Part shown: positions 35,510 to 46,316 of the stretch, in pieces
Numbering within the stretch: the first letter of the stretch is position 1
Layout of the letters: the number at the start of each line of letters is the position of its first letter
Source: Phyto melanocephala
Lineage: Eukaryota > Arthropoda > Insecta > Diptera > Rhinophoridae
Length of the DNA: 64,000 nucleotides
NCBI GenBank assembly: GCA_941918925.1
Contig: OW799234.1
Span: forward strand, 110,831,128 to 110,895,127
Direction of reading: 5' to 3'
The notes under the pieces: generated by a model
Databases searched by the model: none
Told to the model about the DNA's origin: nothing
The model's input: the letters and a program-made list of their open reading frames with translations, nothing else
Position numbers and translations under genes: made by a program

Positions 35510-37427
35510 TTATACCCGCCACCAAAAAAATGGTGGGGGTATATTCATTTTGTCATTCCGTTTGTAACACATCGAAATATCCAGTTTAGACCCCATAAAG
35601 TATATATATTCTGAATCGGGGTTTGATTTTATGACGATCTAGCTATGTCCGTCCGTCTGTCCGTCTGTTGAAAGCACGATAGAGGTCGCAACGAAAAAGC
35701 TAGGGGGCTCAAATTTTGCCAGAATCTTTCTTATAGACAAGGTTTGTTTGGTATTAAAATGGGCTGAATCGGAATATTAGGAAGAGAGTTGTAGCTCGTA
35801 AAGCAAGACTAGGTCGAAAAAACCGTGTCCTTCGCACATCGAATAAAATTGAATTGTGTCCAGACGCATAAACGTAGTCATGAAACTTCGAATATATATT
35901 TATCGAGTCAAAAGAATATTTTTCCCTGAAAATCGCTTAAATCTATGAATTAGGAAAAGAGTTATAGATAAAAATGTACGAAAATTTATACCGCACAGTG
36001 TATATTTCAAATTTAAAACGTAATAAAACTGACAAAACTATATGTACGATTCTGAAATTTTGCAAACATGGTTTTTTGGTCAAAGTCTTCGTTATAACGG
36101 AAAATAGATGTGCCACGCATACTTTTTTCTTTAAATTTTTATAAAAATATATTAGCGCCATTTATTGTACTGTAGCTAAATATAAGATAAAGATGATAAG
36201 ATAGATGACTCTACTAGCAACTACTAGATGGCATGCTAAAAACTTATGCCTATGTTCTCCTGAAGTTATGCTCTATTAAAAATGGGAATTTAAACAATTT
36301 ATTTTCATGTACTAATGGCTAACAAATTTTAAAATTATACAAAACTTATTTCGTTTGAAAATCTTTTAAAAGCAAAATGTTATAGAAGTTTAAAAATCAA
36401 AATCTTACTAATAAATTTCCTGTTTTAGAAAAATACAGAGAATGTATATTTTAAATCACCCTGTGGCCCTTAAAATTTAACCTTAAATTCACTTTCTTCC
36501 TCTTAAATTCATGTAAATTCTCTATGAATAAAGATTTTGGAATACTAAAGGACTATATTGAAATATCTAAGTTATGTTTATTAGCAGAAACTTTATTGAC
36601 ACGCGTATTTTAACGGCCACTTTCATTGAAAGACTAAATTTACGAAAACAATTTACTAGCATACCGAAGTTATAATGGGTGGTTTAATTTTAAGGGACTA
36701 TGTTGATTTTGAATAAAATTATTATGAAATTATTATCATTTATTTTTATAATGATAATATTTGTATGCTTCAATTATGTATGGAACAAAATATCGGCCAA
36801 ATGGCCCCCCAACCTAGGCGGCACACTTAGATCCGATAGTCCATATTTTCAATGACACTGTTGATGCTCAATTGTTGGGCACGATGATGAGTCGAGGTTG
36901 CTTGCTCTTTTGCCACGTTATCGTGAAAAACAACAATGTTTCCCATTCAACGAACTAAGATGGCATTCACAGATGTGTTCACATTTCATACAGACCTGCT
37001 TTGCAGAAATTTAAATATTTTTTACAATTCTCACGATTGTGGACGAATTCGAACGATTATGTTGACCAAAAGAATCACGAAGTGCACGAAATGCATTTTG
37101 ATTTGAACGCCCATTTTTATAAAAATCTTTAATATTTAAAAGCGTTGCTCGATTGCGTATCTTTCCACGGTTCAAATTGAGTTAGTCTGAGATTGAGAAA
37201 TGTCAAATGAAATACAAGAAAAAAGTTGAAGTTTAGATGTGGTTCACCTTAAACATGGGCCCTTCAAATTTAACCACCCTCTACAAAGACAGTGATACAT
37301 ATTTTATTATAAAGAGATTATTCTATAGCGATTAACAAAATAATAAATATTGAGCTTTAAATGTACACAAAATTGGTGGTGGGTATAAAAGATTCGGCAC
37401 AGCCGAATATAGTGCTCTTACTTGTTT
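35510..37427 (-). mobile_element. Family-A mini-me/Helitron-like repeat, full copy with nested mariner derivative (A2)
   Basis: Minus-strand orientation: the hairpin start AACAAGTAAGAGCACTATA lies at 37427 and the closing GGCGGGTATAAAA at 35510. The (GTCY)n block GTCCGTCCGTCTGTCCGTCT lies at 35647-35666. It matches the plus-strand copy at 19471-21645 and shares its nested mariner at the same site. It sits in the divergent promoter region of carmine and LRRC57. Confidence 0.75.
36675..37281 (-). mobile_element. 607-bp mariner deletion derivative nested in repeat A2
   Basis: The ends GGGTGGTTTAATTTT (left) and, read inward from the right, GAGGGTGGTTAAATTT are inverted repeats. TA lies on both sides (36673-36674 and 37282-37283). 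On the minus strand it keeps the transposase N-terminal region, FYKNGRSNQNAFRALRDSFG followed by QHNRSNSSTIVRIV, then decays. The flanking family-A sequence joins seamlessly when the insert is removed, and matches the empty site in the copy at 975-2045. Confidence 0.7.
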
Positions 37428-37932
37428 GCCATAAAAAAGTTACGAAATGTGTGCGAAGTATTTATTTATCCCTATTACTATTTCTTTGATATTAATCGTT
37501 ACAATTAGTTATGGCTATAAAAAATTAAAAACAATTAATTACAGCTTAAAAAGAACAAACAAGCTCTGTTTCCCTGAAAATAATTTGAACTTTTATTTAA
37601 AAAAAATTGCAATATATAATAATATATTTAATAAAACTTTTTCCTAAAGATGCTACAAAATGCATTAAAATAAAATAATTTTCTGTAATATATAAATAAT
37701 AAATTTTAAATATTTAAAATATAATATTAAATTATTGTTTAAAATAGCACTCTTACATCTGGCATCTCCTGTGAATTGATCTACAGCTGATGGACAATTG
37801 TCAAATAACAACGAAAAGCACCAACAAAAGTAAAGTTAGAAGAAAATACGCTGTTCATATTAAAAAGTTAATAATTTTATTTATTTTTCAACAAATTTGA
37901 AAAAAAAACCATAAGTGAGTGATATAGAAATA
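37428..37932. promoter_or_regulatory. 5' flank of LRRC57
   Basis: 505 bp between the inserted repeat and the LRRC57 start codon. A CAGCTGATGG motif lies near 37783. A 66-codon frame at 37447-37647 begins 20 bp after the repeat; its N-terminus is hydrophobic but it has no family signature and I treat it as chance. Confidence 0.35.
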
Positions 37933-38649
37933 ATGGGAAATAAACAAATCAAACAACACCTGGAAACTGCACAAAAAACTGGAATCCTAAAAATTTCTTT
38001 GCAAAGACTGCAGGAGCTTCCACCACAACTAAAGAATTATCCAAATGTTTTAAAGACTTTGGATCTATCGCAAAATCGTTTCGAACATATACCAGAAGAA
38101 GTTGGTAAATTTACACTTATTAAACATTTTAACATGAGTGGTAATCGTATAACCGAGGTTCCCGAAGTCTTAGGAGAACTTCTCAAACTAGAAGTGTTGA
38201 TTCTAAATGACAACATGATTACGCGTGTACCAAGATCCCTGAGTAATTGCACTAATTTAAAAACCATTAATTTGAGTCACAATCAAATAACCGATTTTCC
38301 CGTTATGTTATGTGGCCTTAAGCATTTAGATGTTTTGGATTTATCACGCAACAAAATTACCTGCATACCAGACGATGTGGGCACATTGTATGTAACCGAG
38401 TTAAATTTAAATCAAAATCAAATTTCCTCTTTGTCCGAAGAGATAGCTGCATGTCCCAAACTAAAAACTTTACGTTTAGAAGAGAACTGCCTGCAAGCGA
38501 ATGCTTTTTCACCACGCATTCTTAAAGATTCGAAAATTTCTAATCTTTCGGTAGATGGAAATCTGTTTCAGTCAAAACAATTTACCGATTTGGATGGATA
38601 CGACGTCTATATGGAACGTTATACAGCTGTCAAAAAGAAAATGTTTTAA
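37933..38649 (+). CDS. Lrrc57: Leucine-rich repeat protein LRRC57
   Basis: Single-exon 238-residue protein, close to the 239 residues of human LRRC57. The frame is open upstream, but ATG at 37933 (context AAATAATGG) gives the family start MGNKQIKQHLETAQKTG. Gly2 makes N-myristoylation likely. About seven leucine-rich repeats span residues 37-190, for example LKTLDLSQNRFEHIP, LKTINLSHNQITDFP and ELNLNQNQI. The C-terminal DGYDVYMERYTAVKKK matches the family tail. The Drosophila relative is CG3040. The molecular role is not established; binding at membranes is an inference from the probable lipid anchor. It is head to head with carmine. Confidence 0.95.
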   Translation: MGNKQIKQHLETAQKTGILKISLQRLQELPPQLKNYPNVLKTLDLSQNRFEHIPEEVGKFTLIKHFNMSGNRITEVPEVLGELLKLEVLILNDNMITRVPRSLSNCTNLKTINLSHNQITDFPVMLCGLKHLDVLDLSRNKITCIPDDVGTLYVTELNLNQNQISSLSEEIAACPKLKTLRLEENCLQANAFSPRILKDSKISNLSVDGNLFQSKQFTDLDGYDVYMERYTAVKKKMF

Positions 38650-38932
38650 TTATAGAAAATTCGTTTTGTTTAAAAAACCAAAAATTAAACTAAAAAGAAT
38701 CATAAATCTAAGTGTATGTAAACCTAATCATATAAATATTATTATCGTATTAAAAGCAAAATTAAAGAGTGGAAGTTTGTTACTCAATCATTCTGTATAA
38801 GCTTATTTAGGTGTATAATGCAATTATAAACTACCTTAAAATCTATTGAACTATGTGTATGTACGCAAGTATTGTTGTATTTTCACATATTTTTATTTTG
38901 ATATTTATATAAGTATGAAATTATTTTTCTTA
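38650..38932 (+). other. LRRC57 3' untranslated region (inferred)
   Basis: AT-rich sequence between the stop codon and the first AATAAA. It has a long chance frame overlapping the end of the coding region. Confidence 0.4.
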
Positions 38933-38938
38933 AATAAA
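38933..38938 (+). terminator. Poly(A) signal of LRRC57
   Basis: AATAAA 284 bp after the stop codon, the first canonical hexamer on this strand. Confidence 0.5.
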
Positions 38939-39049
38939 GTAATATGTATGTAACAAATCATTTTATTTTACTAAAAAGTTTTAAAAATATCGTCTAAATT
39001 TTTGTATCTTTTTTTATTTTGCTGCCCTAACTTAAAAACCGATTCTTAG

Positions 39050-39410
39050 ATAAACATAAAACTGAATTTAAAAAAATCAACATTTTTAAGTTTGTAAGGT
39101 AGTAGTTATATGTGTTTCTAAGACTTGTGGATAATAATTATAAGTACATATACATATATACTTTAATAAATAATTTTGTCCGTCGTGTTTGCGCTCGTTT
39201 TACAAGTTATATCGCTGGACATAAAACTGAATAGGTATAAAAATTATCGACATTTTTACGTATGTAGGGTAGAAGATGTATTATAGTGTAATAATTGTGG
39301 TGAAAAATAATTATATGTATGTATGTACTTATGTATATTTCAAGACATATTTATATACATATATATATATTGATATATTTCAATAAATATTTTTGTATGT
39401 TCCTAGTTTA
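39050..39410. repeat. Two imperfect direct copies, about 166 bp apart
   Basis: 'cataaaactgaat' followed by 'aacatttttaagtttgtaag' near 39054 recurs at 39220 as 'cataaaactgaat' and 'gacatttttacgtatgtag'. Each copy is followed by 'aataaat.attttgt'. Function unknown. Confidence 0.4.
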
Positions 39411-40189
39411 AAAATTATACGATATCTATAAACAGACACCTGAAGGTAGGCAAGTATTGTCTGATTTTAGCTAAGACAACAACTTCAAGATGAATTTTAA
39501 CCGGATTCTTTTACCTGAAAACTTGAAAAGATATTTTTACATTTCTTAATAAAATTTGCAACACTTAACATGTTTTCACAATTATAAGAGGAAATAAAAA
39601 AAAATTTTCTGAGCATAAAAAAAAAAAAAAAAGTTGTTTCCTATTAATGTATTTTAACGTTAGTTGGATAACATTTTCTCTTGTGAAAGATGAAAAGAGG
39701 GGTGAATAATTTTTGTGATATTTGTTTTACGCACACTTTGTTCGTTCTCAGTTGTGCATTTTTATTCGTACATACATATGTGTATGTCATATCTCAAATG
39801 TAAGAAATAAAGACAATAAAATTTATTGAAAATTTTATTAATAATTTTATTTTGTAATTCCAGCCAATGAATGGAGTACATATGTATGTACATACATATA
39901 TCTGTTTGTCTTTGGTCTCATTTAATTTTCCATTTTTCGATATTGTATATTTATAATTGTAATTGGTGTTACCCTGTGTGGTGTAAAATTAATTGCAAAA
40001 AAACAGGGTACAAAAATTTTTAAATATTAAAAAATGAGATACATATAAAAATTAAAACCATTTAAATTTCGAAGAAGAAGAAATTGTTACTTAATAAAAT
40101 TTCGTACAATCTATGTGTACACATGATTATTTTTTAAGTGTAAAATTACAAATAAAAATATAACATTTATCCTTATGTAAACCGATTAT
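39411..40189. other. Intergenic stretch, no gene seen
   Basis: AT-rich with CATACATATG-type simple repeats near 39770 and 39880. No gene recognised. Confidence 0.4.
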
Positions 40190-40980
40190 TTGAACCCTGA
40201 TGGTTCTCTGAAATAGTAGAGACTGGGAAAGAGTATCACACGACTGGGTAATTGGTTATTATATAAAGCCTTAAAGAACAGGTTCAAAAACCTTGTTTGG
40301 AATGCGAAGTGCAACTCGTGGTTGTCTTCTGCAATGACATGGAGCGTTCCTCTATAATGCATTCGCAATCACCCGACTTATCCACCGGTTGTCTCTGGCT
40401 AAAATAAATCTCTAGAAAGTCTCTTAAGCACGTATTTTTCAGGCAATTTCCCTGATGAAGAGGTGGTTGCAAGGTTCATGGACTCCGATAAAATCCTTTG
40501 CTTTAAATAATGAGGACAGAAATAGGTGGGATCTGGGGAGCTTTGATCTCCGAAAGACTATGAAGAGGATAATTTCCTGGCTACTTAGGATTTATAAGGC
40601 AAGTTTGAGTTGGTTCTATGTACCAGTGGTAAATTTACCTTCCTCGATATACATATAAAGCTCGTACGAAGGCGATTATCGTACTTCTGGTCGGAATAAA
40701 GGTAGATAAAGAAACTACCCAATTCATTTAGGGACGATTTACTTATCATAGAGTGATAATCTCGCCTATGTGACCCGCAATGCTTTATAGGATAGCAAAT
40801 AGGGTTGCACCACAAGAATGTGTTTTATCACTTCTATTGTGAAATCTCACAAGGGCAATGAATTGGTTGCACTTATATAGGATATACTTGGATGATATCT
40901 GTATCCTTATTGATAGTCAGACTGCTATTAAATCTTTTATACAATATCCATTTTGATTATGAACATTTCACTGCTAAGTT
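40190..40980 (+). pseudogene. Decayed non-LTR retrotransposon (reverse transcriptase fragment)
   Basis: Near 40805-40860 the plus strand reads RVAPQECVLSLLL..NLT, corresponding to the G(V/I)PQGxVLSPxL motif of LINE reverse transcriptases. YLDDICILIDSQTAIKSF follows near 40885-40940. YxDD is the polymerase active site, and DSQTAIKS is typical of the downstream RNase H domain, so much of the element between them has been lost. This region is less AT-rich than its surroundings. The upstream part (40190-40780) is included on composition only. Confidence 0.45.
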
Positions 40981-42429
40981 TAAAGGTACCTGAGTTCTGT
41001 TTTGTTTTTTCATTCGCGTTTATATAGACGAACATGTGTCGACAATATTTCCGTATTATAATACAAAACTGATAGTTATCCTTACATTTGTTTGCCCATC
41101 TAAATTCGGACTAACAACAATAAACTATTAATTTGCGCTAGCAACGATATCAGAATTTTTGGGGCCATATATCGGCTGATAAATCAGCAAATCGAGCTGA
41201 CTTATTCCTACAGACCTCAAACTTTAGATATCCCTAAAGAAAAAGTTCAAAGGAGTGATGTCGCATAATCTCGCTGGCAATTCACCGAAGCAAAACGTGA
41301 AATTAATTGCTTTCCAAAATGATTTCTCAACAAGTCCATTGTTTTACCTTACGATGATTCATTCACCCGATTTAAAATAGATATGAACACATGCTTCATC
41401 TAATATTTTGCAACTAATCTTAATACTTTGCTCATAAGTATTTATTAGTTCCCTCCTCGACGATTTCATATTACCTATTAGTATTTAAATTATAAAAAAA
41501 ATAAACAAAATAAACACATGTTTTTACACACCATAAAATATTATCCCTATTTTTTCGCCATGAATTTTCAAAACGTTGGTACATCCTTTTTTTGCGTTAT
41601 GTAAAATTGAGCAAAAAAGTTTTTAAGTATGTATCTTGTTAAAAAATACAAAACACTTGTTGAACGGAAATCTATTGCAGACAATGAACTTAAAACACAA
41701 AACTACTCTCATTTCTTCATATTAGTTTCGTTTCATTATAAAAACTTGTATTGTTTTCACTTTCAGTCAAACAAAGTAAGAAAAACACTGTCCGACAGAC
41801 AACAAGATTTTTAAATTTATATACAAGACAATTGTTAATATGTTGTGATGCAGTTGTTGTTGTTGTCATTGTTGTTTACTTAAAGGAAGTTCATTGTATT
41901 CCTTTTTCACTTACACGTGCCACATTTAAGTAAAAAAAAAATTGAAAAGAGCTGTTTGTTTTAACTTCGGCTCTCTATCATTTAGTTGAAATAATAAATG
42001 TATGTAATTTGAAGATTCTTAAAAAAAAATATTTTTAGACAAACGAAAGTAGAACACTTGTGCTTAGGAATTAAAAATAATTGCTGTCTTAGAAGTTTGA
42101 TTTGTTCGCATCCGAATGCATATCAGTTTAATGTGTGGAATATCACAAATCGTACTGCAGGAGCACTTAACGTCTACGTGATTATTTTCCGTCATGGGTC
42201 TTAAGAATATTATTTTGTTAAAATTAAAATTTTATATTTAAAGTGTTTCAAAATAGAAAACAGAAACAGAAACATATTCATATATTCACATGCAAGTATT
42301 GCAGTGCTACAATTGAGAATTTAATTTTGTACAAGTTAAAAAAAATATTTACTCTTTTAATAATTTTTGCCTACAGATTTGTATCTGTATTATTTGTGTA
42401 ATAATTGGTCTCCTTGTGACCTATTATTA
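40981..42429. other. Intergenic stretch, no gene seen
   Basis: AT-rich, including a TTGTTG-rich patch near 41850-41880. No gene recognised. Confidence 0.4.
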
Positions 42430-43170
42430 CACTAGTTAAGTATGTTTAAGTAAGTATGTTTAATCTTTTGGAGTGGTTTTATATTTACTTTCTCCTCTAA
42501 TCATGTCCACCACACTGTCGAGGCATACATTGGATCGGTCTATGTACGCTCGTGTATAGTCAGTGCGTCAGCTTTGGGCCAATGATCCATTTTGAGCCTT
42601 TCTTTAATTCGGCCATATTCTCCATGATAGCCTCCAAACAAGTACTACTCCTAGGTATTTGCCTTTTTTTATTAATCTGAATTGTATTATCTCGATAGAA
42701 GAGACAGCTGTATACCTTTCTCTTTTTTCTCTTTCTTGTAAACAAATAAAAAACAAATTCGTCTTATCCAGGTTAAGTTGTAAGATTTATTCAGATCTTC
42801 TGTTGCTCCTTTATGTCATTACATTGTTGAAAGCTCCTTTTATGTCTATAAAGGCGGCCAGGGTATGTATGTACAATCCAGGCCAAAAGATCTTTCTATG
42901 TGATAGACAACTTACTATAGAGCTGTCTTAATGGATTTTCCCCTAATATGATGTTGATGGTGTGATGTTCAAATTTCATTGCATCGTTTGGTATTTGCCA
43001 TTTAAACCATCTTATCGACGATTTGCTCTAAGGTTTTTAATAAGAATGATGTTAAGCTTATAGGTCTATAAGTTTCAGGATTTGAGTAGCTTTCTTCCTT
43101 GGTTTAGGTAAGACAACGACTCTCAGCTATCTTCAAGCTATCGCGGTATATGCCTACTTTAGGCAAGTAG
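42430..43170 (-). pseudogene. Decayed non-LTR retrotransposon reverse transcriptase
   Basis: Minus strand: ETYRPISLTSFLLKTLEQIV near 43080-43020 is the hallmark first block of jockey/R1-type LINE reverse transcriptases. LNLDKTNLFFICLQEREKRE near 42780-42720 and the thumb-region sequence down to VVWW-like codons near 42515 follow in the right order. The YADD block is disrupted and several frames are used, so the copy is dead. Confidence 0.6.
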
Positions 43171-43504
43171 TAAAAGTATTTTATCTTATATTGTATTGTA
43201 TAACTATAGTATTAAGTGGATGAGATTCCTTAAAAATTAACCTGATAAGATGTTTTGTAAAACTGCTTTATGGGACTCTGAATTCAATTTTTTTATTTTT
43301 CAACTTAAATAAAGACCACTGGACAAATAATGGAAGAAAAATATAAAGATATAAAGGGTTTAATTTATTAAAATTAAAAAAGCTTTACATGGGGTTTTTA
43401 AATAAAATTTTCATAGACAATCTGTTTTATAAGCCCTTTATGAAGGTTTGATAATTCTTATGAATAAGGCAATAAACATTTACTACCCTACATCCCTTAG
43501 TTTT

Positions 43505-43660
43505 TTTACGGAAGACATACGGACAGTGCTTAATTGTCTTCCCTATTCATAAGCTTTCAGAAAATATATACTTTATAGGGTCGAAAATGAATTTGTAGAA
43601 ATTACAAACGGAATGACAAACCTTTATGTACCCTTGCACTCACTGTGAACGGTATAAGTA
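43505..43660 (+). mobile_element. Family-B repeat 3' fragment
   Basis: Contains 'cataagctttcagaaaatat', 'acaaacggaatgacaaacc' and a decayed GGTGAAGGGTATA end. Confidence 0.55.
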
Positions 43661-44066
43661 TAATACAAAAGCTTTAGAGAGATCGTATAAACAATATTTT
43701 TGTCAACGAGTACAGCAAGTGTTCGAGTATAAATTTCAAGTTTAAAATGTTCAAATATCTATGTAACAAAATATTTTAATAGACATGATTTAAAGTCTGT
43801 AAATCTACTCTTTTTTGCATAAAAGTAATTATGTTATAAAAAGTACCAAACTGTTTTCCCGTTTCTACCCTGTTATGAATGTGTTTAAATTTTTCCTAAA
43901 TTACATAATTTTTTTATGTCTGATGAATTCCCAATTAAAAATTTTATGAAAATTGGCCGTCGAATTAGGAATTATATACATTTTCCGGCATTTTCCCCTT
44001 TTTAGTACCTTTTTTGGCACCAAAAAAGTTTCCAAAAATTTCACCTAAATAATTGTCCATATTCTA

Positions 44067-44988
44067 AAGGGTGTTTTTTTAAGCCCGATAGAACTTGAAA
44101 TTGTAAAAAATAACACAAAAAATTAAATTGTAATCAAACTTTTTTTTTTATTCGAAAGATCAATACGTGACATTAACATTTGAAAATGATTTCGGGCATA
44201 TGGGCACCGCGGCTGTTCTTGACGAAGCGCATTCTGGACGTCCGTTGTTTAATCGCAAAATTGTGTTCAGCGATGAGGCGCATTTTTGGCTTAACGGGTT
44301 TGTTAATAAGCAAAATTGCCGCATATGGAGCGAGACCAATCCACAAGAGACCCTGCAGACTCCATTACATCCAGAAAAATGCACCGTTTGGTGCGGTTTT
44401 CACGCTGATGGCATCATCGGACCTTATTTCTTCAAAAATGAGGCCGGAGCTCGCGTTACGGTCAATGGAGATCGTTACCGCACCATGATCAATGATTTTT
44501 TGTTTGAAAATATGGATGACATTGATCCGGAGGAGACGTGGTTTCAACAGGATGGCGCTACGTGCCATACGGCGAACGCAACCATCGACTTATTGAAATC
44601 AAAATTTGGCGATAAGTTGATTTCGAGAAATGGACCTGTCAATTGGCCTCCAAGGTCGTGCGATTTGACACCTCTCGATTATTTCCTGTGGGGCTACGTG
44701 AAGTCACTGGTTTATGCTGATAAACCAGCAACAATTGACGCCTTGGAGGCCAGCATTGTTCGTGTTATTCGTGACATACGGCCAGCAGTGCTCGAAAAAG
44801 TGGCCCAAAATTGGACGTCCAGAATGCGCTTCGTCAAGAACAGCCGCGGTGCCCATATGCCCGAAATCATTTTCAAATGTTAATGTCACGTATTGATCTT
44901 TCGAATAAAAAAAAATTTTGATTACAATTTAATTTTTTGTGTTATTTTTTACAATTTCAAGTTCTATCGGGCTTAAAAAAACACCCTT
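44067..44988 (+). mobile_element. Compact DD41D (rosa-like) mariner with 177-bp inverted repeats
   Basis: The element is 922 bp between TA dinucleotides (44065-44066 and 44989-44990). The left arm 44067-44243 is the inverse of the right end (to about 44813), with roughly one substitution and one indel in the poly-T stretch. Normal mariner inverted repeats are about 30 bp. The right arm includes the last codons of the transposase, so the left arm is an inverted copy of the gene's 3' end that has replaced the original 5' part of the element. It is inserted in a family-C repeat. Confidence 0.85.
44167..44883 (+). CDS. Mariner transposase catalytic domain with chimeric N-terminus
   Basis: 238 open codons. 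From residue 28 on it is a DD41D transposase core: IVFSDEAHFWLNGFVNKQNC (first Asp), FQQDGATCHTA (second Asp) and WPPRSCDLTPLDYFLWGYVK (third Asp, 41 residues between the second and third). It ends RGAHMPEIIFKC, a normal family C-terminus. The paired helix-turn-helix DNA-binding region (about 110 residues) is absent. The first 26 residues, MTLTFENDFGHMGTAAVLDE and onward, are merely the antisense reading of the gene's own 3' end, carried in the left inverted repeat. With no stops or frameshifts the insertion looks young, but the protein should not bind termini by itself (inference). The true start codon, if any, is uncertain. Confidence 0.75.
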   Translation: MTLTFENDFGHMGTAAVLDEAHSGRPLFNRKIVFSDEAHFWLNGFVNKQNCRIWSETNPQETLQTPLHPEKCTVWCGFHADGIIGPYFFKNEAGARVTVNGDRYRTMINDFLFENMDDIDPEETWFQQDGATCHTANATIDLLKSKFGDKLISRNGPVNWPPRSCDLTPLDYFLWGYVKSLVYADKPATIDALEASIVRVIRDIRPAVLEKVAQNWTSRMRFVKNSRGAHMPEIIFKC

Positions 44989-45531
44989 TATTACGCAATA
45001 ATAATTATCAAATTTTGTCTCATTAAATAATATACGAAAAGTTTCTTTTATAAAAAGTACCAAAAAAAGAGAAATATTTTACCCCTTATACATGTGAATT
45101 TGAAAAAAGTGCAGAATTCCTATTAGTATTTTTTCAACGAATAACTAAGACAGTTTAAATTTTTTTCTTAGCTCAATGTGTTTTTAAGTTACATAGAGCA
45201 CCAAAAAATTACAGTTTTTACCCGTTTTTTCCCCTTAGGTTGAAAATTCAAAAAACCGCCAGACACCTGTCAGCTTATTTTTTGTGCAAATTACTTTTTA
45301 AATTTTATTTGTATCATTTTTAGTAAAGCAGATATAAGATTACCGTTTTTATCCGTTTTCATCCTTTTTTACCCCGTTAAAGTACGGATTTACAAAAATC
45401 TCTTCTTAGTGGAGCTATAAATCGAAAGAGGATCCGATTGTCCAAATTTCATGTCTCTAGCTCTTTGCGTTTGGGCTGTGCGATGATGAATCAGTCAGTC
45501 AGTCACTTTACTCTTTTATATATATAGATTA

Positions 45532-46149
45532 AGATTGATAGCGCTATTTAATGATTTTGAATATAGTTTTTACCATTTTTGCTTATCAACATCCTTTAAA
45601 GTTGTTTTAAGAGTTTATGAATTAGACCGTAAATATCTAGAAATATTATAATATATACGACATGGGCACTTTTACAATTAAGGACACATATCTCGTCGTT
45701 TTTTACTAATGCAATAGTTATTGAATAATTGCGTAAAAACAATAAAATATTTAGCTCAAGTTCAATTAATAAACAAATCGTGACGTGTATTTATGTAGAT
45801 TCGAAATAAAAAACAAAATTTTTTTTGCTTTTTACATTAATGACGAAATTCTCTAAATTACCAACAAATTATATAAAAAATATCATGAATTTATTTATGA
45901 CAATTTAATTTAATTAGTGAATACTTAAGTTATTCGACTATTTTCTATACTTTTTGTCTTATTATAATAAATAATGAAATGGAATTCTTTAAAAGTAAAA
46001 ATAATTAAAATGTAAATAGATTTTATTTTTGTATCCATTTTAAACACATAGAATTTACATGTATGTATGGACAATTCAAATATTTTTTTTACTAAAAATG
46101 GACTTTAATGCTGGAATAATGAATTTCTTTTGTTTGTTCGATAAATAAT
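45532..46149. other. Upstream region of the first CYP4G gene
   Basis: AT-rich, no coding signal. Any enhancer for the P450 would be expected here or within the 3.6 kb between the two genes. Confidence 0.35.
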
Positions 46150-46150
46150 T

Positions 46151-46188
46151 AAAATACAATAAAATACTTTGTTGTTTCACTTATCAGT
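46151..46188 (+). promoter_or_regulatory. Possible core promoter of the first CYP4G gene
   Basis: An AATAAAATAC TATA-like stretch (46158-46167) lies about 25 bp before TTATCAGTGG, which contains the arthropod initiator TCAGT (46184-46188). This would give a 5' leader of about 130 bp. Confidence 0.3.
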
Positions 46189-46316
46189 GGCAGTACTAAA
46201 TAAACCTCCAAATGAGGTGCTACAAATAGAGCCGTTACGAGAAACGAAATAACTTAATCACAGAAAAAGTTAGTTCTAAGTTAAGTTTAAATTATTTGTT
46301 GTTGAAAGAAAAAAAA

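Larger units (their letters stand above)
43826..45531 (+). mobile_element. Third interspersed repeat family (C), interrupted by a mariner
   Basis: The two halves on either side of the mariner (43826-44066 and 44989-45531) share repeated 'aaaaagtacca' and 'ccgtttttaccc'-like units of about 100 bp. The 3' end has CTTTGCGTTTGGGCTGTGCG, then a CAGTCAGTCAGTCA array and TATATATATAG, again a (GTCN)n plus (TA)n structure as in the mini-me style elements. Boundaries are approximate. Confidence 0.4.

Noticed and set aside
37447..37647. 66-codon frame with hydrophobic N-terminus upstream of LRRC57
   Set aside because: AT-rich composition, no family signature, and it begins just beyond a repeat edge; likely chance.
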